Positions 35,441 through 47,090 of a stretch of 64,000 nucleotides of DNA are shown here, in pieces (positions within the stretch are counted from its first letter, which is position 1; each line of letters begins with the position of its first letter). Location of the stretch: positions 178,389,315 through 178,453,314 of the forward strand of contig OV050030.1 of NCBI GenBank assembly GCA_920105625.2, written 5' to 3'. A program made the translations under genes and the position numbers. This stretch comes from Clusia tigrina. Taxonomy: Eukaryota; Arthropoda; Insecta; Diptera; Clusiidae. The notes under the pieces were generated by a model, which was not told the origin of the DNA, did no database searches, and was given only the letters and a program-made list of their open reading frames with translations.

Positions 35441-38400
35441 ATGACGACTCGCTCAAAGCAGACGCTGGCAAATGCCAAGGAGGAGCTTCTGCTGATTTGC
35501 CGAGTGCTGATGGAGATGAAGTTGATGTTGCGAAAGGCGTTATTGGGTGAGCGCCGGCTAATGTGAATTCGAAGCTGCCGAAAAACGTCACTAATACGCT
35601 CAGTGCTGAAGGAAACAATGCCGATTTGCTGAAAGGCGCTGCAGGTGGGGCGCCAAATGTTGAAAACTATGCTACCAATATAACAGGCTCCATGGACGAT
35701 GACGAACTAGATCTTGAGCTGGAGAGACTAAGAAAGCAGTTTGAAATTCTGGAGCTCCGTCGCAAAATCGCTGCGGCTCAATTAGATACTGTGCCGCACG
35801 TTAACGCTGGGGTTGCTAACGTCAAGCGAGCCGATTTCAGCGAAATCGAGCACGCCATTCCGAAGTTCTCTGGGGACAGCCAGATCCAGACGGTGAAACA
35901 TTTTTTCAAGGATTTTGAGGAGATTATGCAGACTGTCAGCGCCGATGAGCGCTTGAAGCTACTGAGTCTGCGACGCTCTCTTACCGGCACGGCACGGTAG
36001 TTTCTGACAACCACTTCAGCTTTAAAATACGAAGATTTAAAATGTGATCGCATTAACGAATTAGATGTGTCCGTCTCCCGGCTTGATGTGTACAAAATTT
36101 TAGCACAACGTCATTGGATTCGACAAGACGAGTCGATGCACAGTTATGTACTAACTATGCAGGCTATAGCGAAGCAATCAGACATTGAAGAAGCCGAAGT
36201 TGTCGATTTCATTATTGACGGTATTGGAAATAGTGCCGTTAATGTGAATCTGCTGGCCAATGCGCGTACTATTGACGAACTGAAGCGCCTTATCAAGCGA
36301 TACCAATGCCGTTATTTGACTCCACGTGCCGACCCCAACGTGACTTTCACTGTCAAACGTGATGCCGCTGCTATACCTCGTGCCGTCGTCACAAATCGCG
36401 CAGTTCCATCAAGAAATCCTGTGCCGAAACCAGGTGGAGAAAAAGATGTGACTCTATGTTTTAATTGTTCGCAAACCGGACACATCAAACCAAACTGCCC
36501 GTATACTCTGCGCCAAAATGGTGCATGCTTCAGGTGCTGGCGTATGGGCCACGATCACCGCTCTTGCCCCAATCCGCGGAAAATTCTGACCAAGAAGACA
36601 CCAATGAACAATGATAGAGATGATGCTTTCCAAGTTGCTGCAGTTGAGGACGACGATACAGCTGAAGAATGCAGTGACATAATCTCCACATTTTATCTGG
36701 TAGGTATTGCATTTAAGATAGATTCAGTGAAGAGTGCAAATTTTAACGAATTTTTTTATCTTTTTGACACCGGTAGCGCGGCTAGTTTTATGCGAGAATC
36801 CTGTGCTCCAAAACCAAAATTGCCTACAAGGCCAAGATCATCCAAATATTTTGGAATTGGTGGACGCCGTTTAAAAATTATTGATGAAATACAAAGTGAC
36901 GTTAAATTTAAAAATATAGTTAAGAATATTAATATTATAATTTTGCCGAATGAAATGATGTTAATGCCAGTTATTTTAGGCAGAAATTTTTTAAGTTCTT
37001 TCAATATACATTTAACGAATTTGAAATTACGCTACAATAAAGCAAAATTAATGAATTTAAACAAAAAGAAAAATATTTACACTCTTCCTCTGGATAATTC
37101 TTTTTCAGTTCTCAGTAACCTTGGTCTTTTGAAAAATGATTTTGAGGGTGGACTTTCAACGGAGGTTGAGTTAAGTGATAATCCAAGCACCAATAGTGAC
37201 GTTCCGTATGTTTTTGGTATTGATATTGCGCCTGACGATAAAATAGATATTGATAACAATTTAGTAAAATTTTCGTATGGTGAACTGAGGAAACTAATTG
37301 TAGATTCGTATATATCGCCGAAAAAAATTGAAACGGAGTCAGTGGAATTTAAAATGAAAATACATTTAACTTCGAATGTACCTTTTTATTGCCCGCCGCG
37401 CCGTCTTTCCTATTTAGAACGAAAAGAAGTGCAATCAATTGTCGAAGAGTTGCAACGTGACGGTATTATACGCCCAAGTCATTCACCCTACGCTTCCGCC
37501 ATTGTATTGGTTAAAAAGAAAAATGGTAAGACAAGAATGTGCGTCGACTATCGCGGGTTAAATAAAATTACTGTTCGCGACAATTATCCACTGCCGTTAA
37601 TAGAAGATTGTATAGACTATTTAGAAGGTTGCAAAATTTTTTCTGTTTTAGATCTAAAAAGTGGATTTCACCAAGTTAGTATGTCAGAAGAGTCAATCCC
37701 ATATACTGCATTTGTGACTCCTAATGGGCAGTATGAATATTTAAAAATGCCTTTTGGGCTCAAGAATGCCCCTGCAGTATTTCAGCGATTTATAAACAAC
37801 ATATTTCGCGATTTAGTTGAAAGTAGGAGAATTATCATTTATATGGATGATATTCTAATTGCAAGCAAGAATTTTTACGAGCATAAAATTTTAGTTGAAA
37901 TGGTTTTACGACGCATAACGAGTTGTAAACTGAAACTCAATCTCTCCAAGTGTAAGTTTGGTTATGAAAGAATAGAGTATTTAGGTTTTTCTGTGTCCGC
38001 TTATGGAATATCACCAAGTGAATCACATGTCGCCGCCATAAAGAACTATCCTTTACCGACTAATCAGAAAGAACTGAATTCATGCGTCGGTCTGTATTCA
38101 TATTTTTGACGATTTGTGCCGTCTTTTTCCAGTATTGCAAAGCCATTACTTAATTTACTGAAGAGAGATTCCGAATTCTGCCTAGACGAAAAATGTATTT
38201 CGTCATTCAATGAATTAAAAGCAAGATTGGCTAAACTGCCGATTCTTTCAATATATACTCCAACTAGAGAAACTGAATTACACTGTGATGCTAGCTCACT
38301 AGGTTTTGGTGCCGTCTTATTGCAAAGACAGGACGACAAAAAATTGCATCCCATTTCATACTTTTCGAAAACAACGTCTGCGGCAGAATCTAAATATCAC

Positions 38401-39938
38401 AGTTTTGAATTAGAAACGCTTGCTATAATTTATGCTCTAAGAAGATTCAGAGTTTATTTGGAAAGAATTCCTTTCAAAATAGTGACGGATTGTAGTTCAT
38501 TAACTCTGACGTTGGAAAAAAGAAATGTGAACCCTAGAATTGCCAGATGGGCTTTAGAGCTTGAAAATTACAATTATTCCATACAACATAGGAGTGGTGC
38601 CGCGATGGGCCACGCAGATGCCCTGAGCAGGTGTCAAATTGCGTCAATATTAGACTACGGTGATATAGATTTTCAAATACAAATAGCGCAGGAACGTGAT
38701 GACGTCATAAAAAAATTGATACTTAATTTAGAAACAAAAAAAGTTGATGATTTTGAACTTACAGATGGAATGGTTTTTAGAAAAAAAATGATGGAAGTAA
38801 GGCTTTGTATGTACCCCATGAAATGGAGGATAACGTCATTAGATTAATTCATGAAAAAATTGGACATCAAGCTGTGGATAAATGTTATGAAAAGATGAGT
38901 TCATATTACTGGTTTCCAGGTATGCGTCAAAAAATAGAAAAATTTATACGAAGTTGCATCAAGTGCCTTATGTACGCAACACCAGTAAGAGTACGTGAGC
39001 GGAATTTGTATAGTATTCCTAAGCTACCATTGCCATTTGATACTATACACATTGATCCTTTTGGTCCATTGCCGTCATTAACTTCCAAAAGAAAACATAT
39101 TTTGGTGGTAATTGACGCGTTCACTAAGTTTGTAAAATTACATCCAACAAACTCAACTAGTACTAAAGAAGTCACTTCCGCTCTCGACAAATATTTTAGT
39201 TACTTTAGCCGTCCCAAACGAGTGATTTCGGACAGAGGAACATGTTTTACTTCTTTAGAATTTGAAGACTTTCTCATAAAGCACAATATACAACATGTAA
39301 AAGTTGCCGTAGCTTCCCCTCAAGCAAACGGTCAAGTGGAACGGGTTAATAGGGTAATTAAATCCATGTTAGGAAAATTGAGTAACCCAATAAACCATGC
39401 CGATTGGTCAAATAAATTACTGCAGATTGAATATGCAATTAACAACTCAGTTCACGCAACGACAAAAAATACCCCAAGTATGCTACTTTTTGGCACCGAA
39501 CAACGTGGACAAATAGTAGATGAACTTACAGAATACTTAGAAAATAAAATTAATACCGGAAGTGAGCGTAATTTGGCTCATATCCGTACGAGTGCCGCGA
39601 ATGCAATTGTTAATTCTCAAGAATATAATTTAAAATATTTTCTGAAGCATAGTGCCGAAGCAAAAACTTATGACGTTGGTAATTTTGTAGTGATTAGAAA
39701 CGTTGACAATATCATTGGGACGAACAAAAAATTTGTTCCTAAATATCGAGGACCATATGTAGTACATAAGAAATTGGGAAATGATCGCTATGTGATACGC
39801 GATATTGATAATTGTCAATTGACTCAACTTCCGTATGATGGGGTAATAGAAGCTAATCGGATGCGAAAATGGCTATTAAAGGCAAATGATAAGGCAAAAG
39901 ACACTGACGAACTATGCAATACCGAAATTATGATTTGA
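35441..39938 (+). pseudogene. gag-pol: Gag-Pol of the nested mdg3-like element, four lesions
   Basis: One long frame gives Gag (a helical region, then two CCHC knuckles CFNCSQTGHIKPNCP and CFRCWRMGHDHRSCP near 36,460-36,570), protease (LFDTGSAASF near 36,765), RT (RMCVDYRGLNKI, PFGLKNAPAVFQRF, YMDDILIAS near 37,840), RNase H (ELHCDASSLGFGAVL, GHADALSR) and integrase (CIKCLMYATP, HIDPFGPLP, ISDRGTCFTS, SPQANGQVERVNR), ending 39,938. Breaks: TGA near 35,548, TAG at 35,998-36,000, TGA at 38,107-38,109 right after GLYSYF, and a 1-nt frameshift near 38,800. Catalytic residues look intact. The RNase H and integrase style matches the mdg3/blastopia/micropia group. Confidence 0.92.
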
Positions 39939-40054
39939 CGATTGTTATATTTTATTTACGCTTTAAAGTTACATTTAAGTATTTTTCTATCTTTACATTA
40001 AGTAGCTGCTAACTTTAATTGATCGAGGTCGATCAACTGTCAGATTGGCCGAGT

Positions 40055-40291
40055 TGTAAACCTAGTAACTTACGACACAGTATAGTACCCCTTAAGCTCA
40101 TGTAAACTGCATGCTAGGTCTTGGCACCACTTATTGGCAGCACTCGGTCATCGAACAGAGCTACGTATAAAACAATCGCTGCCGGCTTCGCTTTTTTCCG
40201 ACGACCGAACGTAAAACAGGTGCCAAGACCGCGGTAAAAAGAAAAAACAATAATTTCGCTATAAAATAAAAGAAAACTTAAATTGTCTAAA
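40055..40291 (+). repeat. 3' LTR of the nested mdg3-like element
   Basis: It matches 35,108-35,344 with about two differences (T/C near 40,073 and near 40,114). I see no polypurine tract in the 30 bp before it, which is unusual for the family. Confidence 0.92.
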
Positions 40292-40475
40292 TATAATTTT
40301 TTTTTTTTATTCAAATATTTTATTAACTTTTGTTAATTGGTTATTTTCCTTTTGTGACCAAATTGCTTTACATTAATTGCAACCAATAAAATGGTTTCTT
40401 CCTTTATTATCAAATATTTTATTCACTTTTTAGAGTCTCGGTTCACTAAATATCTATAGATATTTATATTCACAG
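40292..40475 (-). other. 5' leader of errantivirus B beyond the nested element
   Basis: AT-rich non-coding sequence between the nested element and the primer site. It would be continuous with the gag start at 35,091 before the nested insertion. Confidence 0.75.
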
Positions 40476-40486
40476 CGACTGCGCCA
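40476..40486 (-). other. Primer binding site of errantivirus B (tRNA-Ser type)
   Basis: The minus strand reads TGGCGCAGTCG directly after the LTR, overlapping its last base. This matches the tRNA-Ser primer site used by many insect errantiviruses. Confidence 0.85.
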
Positions 40487-40744
40487 ATTACGTACTTAAG
40501 ACGTTGAATTCAATTTAAAAACTGTTCTTTATTTATTTCATTCTCTTTGTTCTTCGTCTACCTTAACAAAATATGAATTGCAGCTATTCTGCAATTCAGC
40601 ATAAACTTATCTCTAATGAGTTGGAAAGCATTCCCATGGTTTTGATGGCAATACGAAACCTTTGGGTTTGCTGTGACAGACAGACAGGTAACAAAGTATG
40701 TGTTTGTACAAACACATATTTTGTCTACTTGATTGTATGTAACT
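40486..40744 (-). repeat. 5' LTR of errantivirus B
   Basis: 259 bp matching 29,401-29,659 with about four substitutions. It is flanked at 40,745-40,748 by the CACG target duplication. Confidence 0.95.
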
Positions 40745-40799
40745 CACGCGGGCACTTGCTTAACGACTAGGGTAATGAACTTAATATAATAGAATAAAT

Positions 40800-40802
40800 A
40801 TA

Positions 40803-40855
<53 letters not shown>

Positions 40856-40857
40856 GA

Positions 40858-40932
<75 letters not shown>

Positions 40933-40960
40933 TATATATACTCGTATATTCTTAGATAAT
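40800..40960. repeat. (TA)n microsatellite with palindromic interruptions
   Basis: About 150 bp of TA repeats containing ATACGAGTATAT near 40,850 and its complement ATATACTCGTAT near 40,940, so it can fold on itself. It begins just outside the inner edge of the left duplication arm. Confidence 0.93.
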
Positions 40961-41589
40961 TGACAGATTTTTCATTTCTGAGGAAACAGAAGCTGCATGA
41001 GGTGATTTTTGTTAGAAAGGCATGGATTGAACTTGGATGCACTCTTTTGTTGTCTATGTCGTTGGGCTGGGTGTTGAACACTGAACGCATCAAGACTGCG
41101 CATTCGTGGAAAGTGCCAGTGTCTCGGTTGGGCACTGTCTCTGATCTAAGCGCGATTGCTGGTTACTTGCGTTACTGGGAGCAGTTGCAATTTTACTTTG
41201 TTGAGTTGCAGTTGTATGCGCGACCGGTTTCCCTACATTCCGAGCGATGTCATCATTGATACTACTGCTCAATTGTTCTTGTTTTGGCGCCCGTGGTGGA
41301 GAGCGAGCAACACTCATCGTGAAACACTCGCTCTTGTGTTTAATGTTTTAAGCAAATAAAAACGAAAATATGTATGTATCGTAATACGCCGTGGCCAGTA
41401 ATGAACCATAGGATATCAGAAGCACTTCACACACGCAATCACTTTCGTTAATATACGCTACTATTATAATATTTGGGATACCAAAAATCAATTTCCAAAA
41501 ACGGAATAAATTAAACAGGTCCGCTCTAATCAACTGTTTACAGATGATCAATAATAACGAAATTATCATTTAGACAGCCGGTTCAAAAC
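40961..41589 (-). other. Mostly unassigned; one small minus-strand frame
   Basis: The minus frame 41,317-41,090 starts MSVARSPPRAPKQEQLSSS and is rich in Ser, Ala, Gln and Thr. The composition resembles the disordered N terminus of some retroelement Gag or ORF1 proteins, but I recognise no domain. The plus-strand frame over the same bases has no better support. The rest is AT-rich with nothing I can name. Confidence 0.3.
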
Positions 41590-42245
41590 TTAATGCTTGG
41601 TAGGGTGAAGGTGTGCAAACTGAAAAGCTGCTTTTATCCTACAGCTTGCCAGAACATTGTAGTGTGTTTAACATAAACCTGGTCTGGGCCATAGAGGTAT
41701 TGAGCAAGGCTGATTAGTTGGCTAGGGAGGGGACAACATTAACTATCCTTCCGGATAAAGTTCCATTACCAATGCCTTTAGCAACATGCAAATTGCTAAT
41801 AGATACATACAGATAGATATACTGCCGAAGTGGCAAATATTAGATGGGGATAGTTATCATCCTGCCTACCAAGTAGACAAACTTGGAACCTGGAATGGAA
41901 TCGCAGCAGTACAAAATTGCTGTTGAATTTTAATATGCAGAATATTAAATATGTGATAGCGGTACTGACAGGTCACTGGTTGATTGGTAGACATGCAAGT
42001 AGACTGGGGACTTTTGTAAAAGCTGTCAATATATCGAGGAAGAGGAAACAGTGCATGGATGTAGTGAGAAAAAGGTACTCCACCCTTGGATTCGAATTTC
42101 TTGACAGCACTGAGGAGGTTTCCCGGATGAACCTAAGGTAAGTGGCTACTTTTATCAAATCCACAGGATGGTTTATTGCGGATCTGGAGGTTGGTGGAAT
42201 AACTCTAATTGCCAGAATGTGCCTTGAAAAGGCCTAAGTGACTCT
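41590..42245 (+). pseudogene. LINE fragment c: decayed C-terminal region
   Basis: Broken plus-strand frames carry RNase H remnants (PEHCSVFN near 41,650) and then the region VLTGHWLIGRHASRLG (41,960-42,007). After a deletion of the zinc motif come RYSTLGFEFLDSTEEVSRMNLR and FIKSTGWF near 42,150. The order matches the C terminus of the RNase H-bearing LINEs in the flanking arms, but it is a different, more decayed copy. It lies in the spacer between the two duplication arms. Confidence 0.65.
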
Positions 42246-42935
42246 TAGGACAGCCATCTAATCTAGCCTAATCGAAGCGCGAGATAAACGAGAGTAATTA
42301 CTCTGCATATAAACACTAAACTTCCGATTGTTACCTTGTACAAGCAACATCTGGCGGAAAGTGTCTACATGGGGGAAACCATGACGCACGTTGACAGATG
42401 TAAAGTGTACGTTTGTGTACTGAATGCTACTGAGAAGGATTATTTTGTGGATAATGATTAAAGTTTGCTAGTAAGGATAATTAATAAATAATTAGTAACG
42501 AACCGAGTTTGGGATCCGTTAACCTTATTAAGCAAGTAGATGTAAGAAATCGGATGGGTAGGTTAGGTTAGGTCGTTGGTCACAGTCCGTCTCACTCAGA
42601 CCACCATGAGTCCATTGTGATACCCCCGCGTAACAACGCACCTCTGATTTACTCGTCAAACCATTTCGAATCCCTAATAAAGCGCAGGATTTGTTTGACC
42701 TTCGCGCCGGACGCTTCTGTAAGAGAATTAAAAGCGTATTTGCATAAAGAGCCGGGCACCTACAGAGAAAGGTTTTACAGTCTCCTCTTCCCCCTCTTTT
42801 CCACAGCTACTTCATAAGAGAATACTCCCAGCCTGGGAGCATGCCTGCCGAATAGCCAATGACCAGTTATACAAGCCACGACCTTAGAGATATCTTCTCT
42901 CGACTAGGTCTCTAGATTTCTAACTATAAAGTACA
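42246..42935. other. Unassigned spacer DNA between duplication arms
   Basis: It includes GGTAGGTTAGGTTAGGTCG near 42,557, a short repeat often seen near LINE 3' ends. A small frame at 42,617-42,817 matches nothing I know. There are no terminal repeats. Confidence 0.3.
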
Positions 42936-45900
42936 TTACCCTAGTCGTTAAGCAAGTGCCCGCGTGTGCTCAAGACCCATTGACCTCACGCAAGACGCTA
43001 TCCTTCAGCATCAGTTTACAAGTGGCAATTGGTACTCCAACCTCACATCTGCCCGTGCATAAAGGATGGTTGGTGCCCCGTCTGGCTAGCTCATCAGCCC
43101 TACAGATCTCTTCAATATCCCTATGCCCCGGAACCCATATTAGGAGTTCCCTGTAAAGGGTACTGATATCATTTAGGTCTGCCCGGCAGTCCTGAGCAAC
43201 ATTTGTTTTCAGTGTCACCGAGTTCATTGACTTGCTGGCCGCTTGGGTATCCGAGTAGATATTTATAAAATTCTTTGTTACAGCGTGCCTACTTAAGTAG
43301 ACGGCTACCTTCTTTATGGCTAGGACTAGGTTGGGGAAACGAAACGAAAGCTCCAGTCCCAGTTATTTTGAGAAAACTCCAAAGCCGACTCTATCGTCAT
43401 GTTTGGATCCGTCGTTGTAGAAATACTGTTCCCCCCTTCTCCATGGCATGAGTATTTGCCACTCTCTTCTGGACGGAATATGTGTCTGATAGTACTTATC
43501 ATAGTTGAGAATAGATAGTGAGTGGGCAATGTGCTGGATAATACTACTCAAGGTATGCACGATAGTCGAGTGGCCAATCTGTCGATCATGCCATAACGCC
43601 GTGCATTTCAGCAATAGCACTGATGCGGTGACCACTTGTTTCCCTACCTGCTTTAATGTAGGTAGGTTGAGAATGTCTTCTAATACTTCAGTTGATGTGG
43701 TCCTTAAAGCACCAGAAATGGACAAAATAGCCGTTCTTTGGACCTTGCTCATAAGCTTCAAATAGCTTTGTTTCTGAGTGGCTGGCCCCCATATCAGAAT
43801 CCTATATAGGCCCCATCTGCTTCCGACCGGTACTTTACAAGCGTAACTCTTTCCTCAATATTGGGTTTCTAGGTAAGCTTCCTATCTAGTACTAGTCCCA
43901 AATTGACTGTCTGCTTTATCGGAATTTCAAAATTTTTGTATAGTAGCGGGGAGACCTTAGGAGATGTATTTTGCTTAGAGAAAAGGATTAATTCCATTTT
44001 TTCGGGGTTTAACCCTAAACCCCTTCTTTCCGTCCAACAAGTAAGCGTGGCAATTGGCCATGTTAGAGCGCAAAATATTCATAAGAGTGTTTGGATATTT
44101 CCCTCTAATCACAATTGCCAAGTCGTTAGCATAGGCGATGACGTGGCAGCCCCTCTGTAGCGCTAGCAATAAGGGTTTTATCACCAAATTCTAGAGCAGG
44201 GGGGAGAGTACTGACGAGTATAGTCTCAATCAGAACAAACACAATAGGATCAACGCCCAGAGTTTCTTATGCTCCCGTAATGGCGTTCGCAGTTTTATTG
44301 CTAAAAGCACCTTCTATGTCATTGAAGCCGCCAGTGCAAAATGGCTTCTGCTGAATGGCTTTTTCCACTATACCAATGAGTACGTTTAGTGCCGTGTCTG
44401 TCATTTGCCGTTCGTGTATGCATGCTGTGCCGAGGAGATTCTAACAGTAGGTATAACCTGCCGTAGGTAGATAGGTAGGTAAGGCGGCATTTCTGATACC
44501 GCATGAGACAACAGGTTCCATCCCTTTCAAAAGTCCAGCCATTTGGTGCTTTTTGATGCTTTTAATGAAGCAGTTGATGGAGCTAATCTTTTTTTTGAGA
44601 TATCTCCTAAAGAGTCCAGAAAGTAGTCGCCGAGGAAAGTGTGCCTCCTTCTGGACAGCGCTGGATACGTGCACAACAGGTGAGCAATGGACTCTTCCTC
44701 CTCCTCGTCCATGCAACTCCTGCAGAAGCCGTTAGAGACGATCCCCAGCCTACACCTGTGTGTGCCTAGAGTCCAGTGCCCCGTTAGGAAGCTAATCACG
44801 GAACCTATGCTCTGTCTATTTAGAGCCAGTAGGTCCTTAGAGCGCTTGACATTTATCTCTGGCCAGGTTTGTCTATCTATTTTACATCCTGAAAATTCAG
44901 ACCAGCGCCTGCCCGCTGTTCCTAAGGATATTAAATTTACTAAGAGCTTACATGTGGCAATAGGAACACCGAAGTTCGACCTATCTGGTTCAATCGGTAT
45001 GTTAGTAAAGTTACGGGCAAGTTCATCAGCCTTGCAGTTCTCTGGAATATCTCTGTGACCGGGAACCCAGCACAGATGCAGACGGGTCTGCTTAGCTATC
45101 TCGTCTAAAGATTTGCGGCAGCTCTTGACGGCTTTTGAGGTGATAATAACCGAATCCAGGGAGCGCAAAGTAGCTTGGCTGTCGAACAGAATTCAAATAT
45201 AAAATCCAGATATCTTCTTCTTCCTTAGCCAAGACAGTGCTGTCTCTATAGCCGCGATCTCTGCCTGAAAAACACTGCAGTGGTCGGGCATCCTAAAGGA
45301 CATGTTAATCTCCAAATCTTCTGAGAATACACCACCTCCCACCCTACTCTTTAGTTTGGATCTATCTGTGTAGATGTGAACCCCTTCTACATGAGGAGGG
45401 ATGCCATTCTTCCATTCGTCCCTGGAGGGAATGGAGATCTTGCACATACCATTGAAGGCGTACATTGGTGTGATGTAGTCGATAGAGTCAGGAATACCCT
45501 CAAAATGTCTTAAAATGGACGCATGACTTACATTCCTGGCCACCCATTGATGCGTAGCTTTTAGCCTTATAGCTGAGTTTGCAGCCATTTTTCCGCCAAA
45601 AATTCTAACAGGCAGCAGATTGAGCATAATGTCCAATGCTGCCGTTGGAGTCGTTCTAATGGCACTACTTATTAATACCTCTGCCATTTTTTGTACCTTT
45701 GTTATCAGCCTATTGTATGTGGACTTACTGTTGGCTGTCCACCAAGCAAGCACCCCATAGAAAAGGACTGGTCGTACCACAGCTGTGTATATCCAATAGG
45801 CTACCTTAGGCTGTAGCCCCCATTTTTTGCAAGAGTACAGAGCTACTTGAGCCTTCCTAATGCGTTCGCTTATATTAGCCTTCCAGTTCAGCTTCCTATC

Positions 45901-46433
45901 TAGGATCACTCCCAGATATTTAGCCTCCTCGACAAGGTTAATATCTACACCCATTAGTTTTGGAGCAATAAATTGATGAATTTTATACTTCCTAGTGAAG
46001 AGCACCAGCTTAGTCTTGGTCGGATTAACCCCTAACCCACAGTCAGTAGTCCATTTAGAGAGAATGTTCAACATGTGTTGCATCAAGTCCCTCAAAGTAG
46101 ATATGTATTTTCCCGAGATACTAATAGCAACATCACCCGCATACGCAACCCCCTTGCACCCTTCCCTCTCCAGCCGAAGAAGCTGCTGATTTACATCAAG
46201 AACTCCATCTTGAGGTGTGCCTCTGCACACGGACTTCTTGGCCGACGCCGCCCCCAGCCTTAAATTGATTATCCTGCTACTAAGCATGTTTTCAATCCAC
46301 CTGCTAATGGCGGGTTCCACCTCCAAGTCTAGCATCGCACCGATTATTGCGTCTGATTTGATGTTGTTAAAAGCTCCCTGAATGTCCAGGAAAGCCACTA
46401 GGGAGAAGTCCTTGTTGCGCAGGGAGCAACTCA
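42936..46433 (-). repeat. Right arm of the large inverted duplication (empty site)
   Basis: The reverse complement of the left arm without element B. Around 42,955-42,980 the minus strand reads GGTCTTGAGCACACGCGGGC, which is the two flanks of element B joined with a single CACG. Relative to the left arm it keeps the LINE a zinc motif but lacks about 21-24 bp in the RT, and carries a different nonsense codon. Confidence 0.92.
42957..44461 (-). pseudogene. LINE fragment b, right arm
   Basis: Frames 44,187 to 43,975 (YANDLAIVIRGKYPNT), 43,761 to 43,363 (NDGSKHDDRVGFGVFSK) and 43,227 to 42,970 (LIWVPGHRDIEEICRADELARRG) mirror the left-arm copy with small differences. It retains ~40 bp missing from the left arm near 43,750. 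Stops break the gene at similar places, so most damage predates the duplication. Confidence 0.82.
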
Positions 46434-46716
46434 ATACTAGAGACTAAGGAGTGTAAAGCGGTCTCAACCGATTGACCCTTGAAGTAGGCATGCTGTGAGA
46501 CTGACAGCTTCTGTCTGCTATAGTGAGCCTCAGATGAATGTCTAACAACGTTTCCAGGATTTTCCGATAGAAGGATGAAAGACTAATGGGCCTTAAGTCC
46601 CCTGGAGCTGTGTGCGAGCTTTTACCGGCCTTGGGTATAAAAATTACCCTCACATGCTTCCATGAGTCTGGAATATATGGAGAAGAAGTAGACACATGTA
46701 AAAGGTTTCTCAACAA
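44484..46716 (-). pseudogene. LINE fragment a, right arm (longer at the 5' end)
   Basis: The frame 46,716 to 46,444 adds an earlier RT segment (VRVIFIPKAGKSSHTAPGDL, RPISLSSFYRKILE) not present in the left arm, so the shared part starts at about 46,433. The frame 46,434 to 45,193 carries RT with YAGD in place of YADD and an RNase H whose YTDGSK reads YTDRSK. After a TGA near 45,193 the frame 45,168 to 44,527 holds WVPGHRDIPENCKADELA and the complete CRSC...HLLCTYPALSRRR zinc region. The left arm has a nonsense codon elsewhere (27,253), so those two stops arose after duplication. Confidence 0.87.

Positions 46717-47090
<374 letters not shown>

Larger units (their letters stand above)
35108..40291 (+). 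mobile_element. mdg3/blastopia-like Ty3/gypsy element nested in errantivirus B
   Basis: A plus-strand element with two 237 bp LTRs (35,108-35,344 and 40,055-40,291) that differ at about two visible bases and begin TGTAAACC. It has a single gag-pol frame and no env. It lies 16 bp upstream of the gag start of element B, in opposite orientation. I could not identify a clean target duplication. The LTR end is fixed only by where the two copies diverge. Few LTR differences indicate a more recent insertion than its host element, consistent with nesting. Confidence 0.92.
29401..40744 (-). mobile_element. Errantivirus B, near-complete, with target duplication CACG
   Basis: A minus-strand insect retrovirus-like element with two 259 bp LTRs (AGTTA...AATT) that differ at about four visible bases. 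It has a tRNA-Ser-type primer site, gag, pol and env in standard order, and a 4 bp duplication CACG (29,397-29,400 and 40,745-40,748). The right arm of the inverted duplication preserves the empty site. Its leader is split by an mdg3-like element at 35,108-40,291. Each of gag, pol and env is broken by one in-frame stop that I can see, with no frameshift noted, so it is a fairly recent insertion that is inactive as read. Confidence 0.95.
25917..40776 (+). repeat. Left arm of a large inverted duplication (interrupted by element B)
   Basis: The sequence 25,917-29,400 plus 40,745-40,776 is matched in reverse complement by 42,936-46,433. Both arms hold LINE fragment a, the same (TACC)n junction, LINE fragment b and the same short tail (GCGGGCACTTGCTTAACGAC). 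Only this arm contains element B. The arms differ by scattered substitutions and several reciprocal small deletions. Confidence 0.9.

Noticed and set aside
35095..40300. Treating 29.4-40.7 kb as one element with two pol genes
   Set aside because: The two pol genes are on opposite strands, each has its own LTR pair, and the LTR positions show nesting.
40476..40486. Possible tRNA-Ser gene fragment
   Set aside because: Only 11 bp match, placed exactly after an LTR, so it is a primer binding site.
41090..41317. Host gene exon in the spacer between duplication arms
   Set aside because: The Ser/Ala/Gln-rich frame has no splice context, no conserved domain, and composition found in retroelement ORF1 starts; left as unassigned.
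42555..42575. GGTTAGGTTAGG-like string as an insect telomere repeat
   Set aside because: Only about two units are present, flies lack TTAGG telomeres, and such strings occur at LINE 3' ends.
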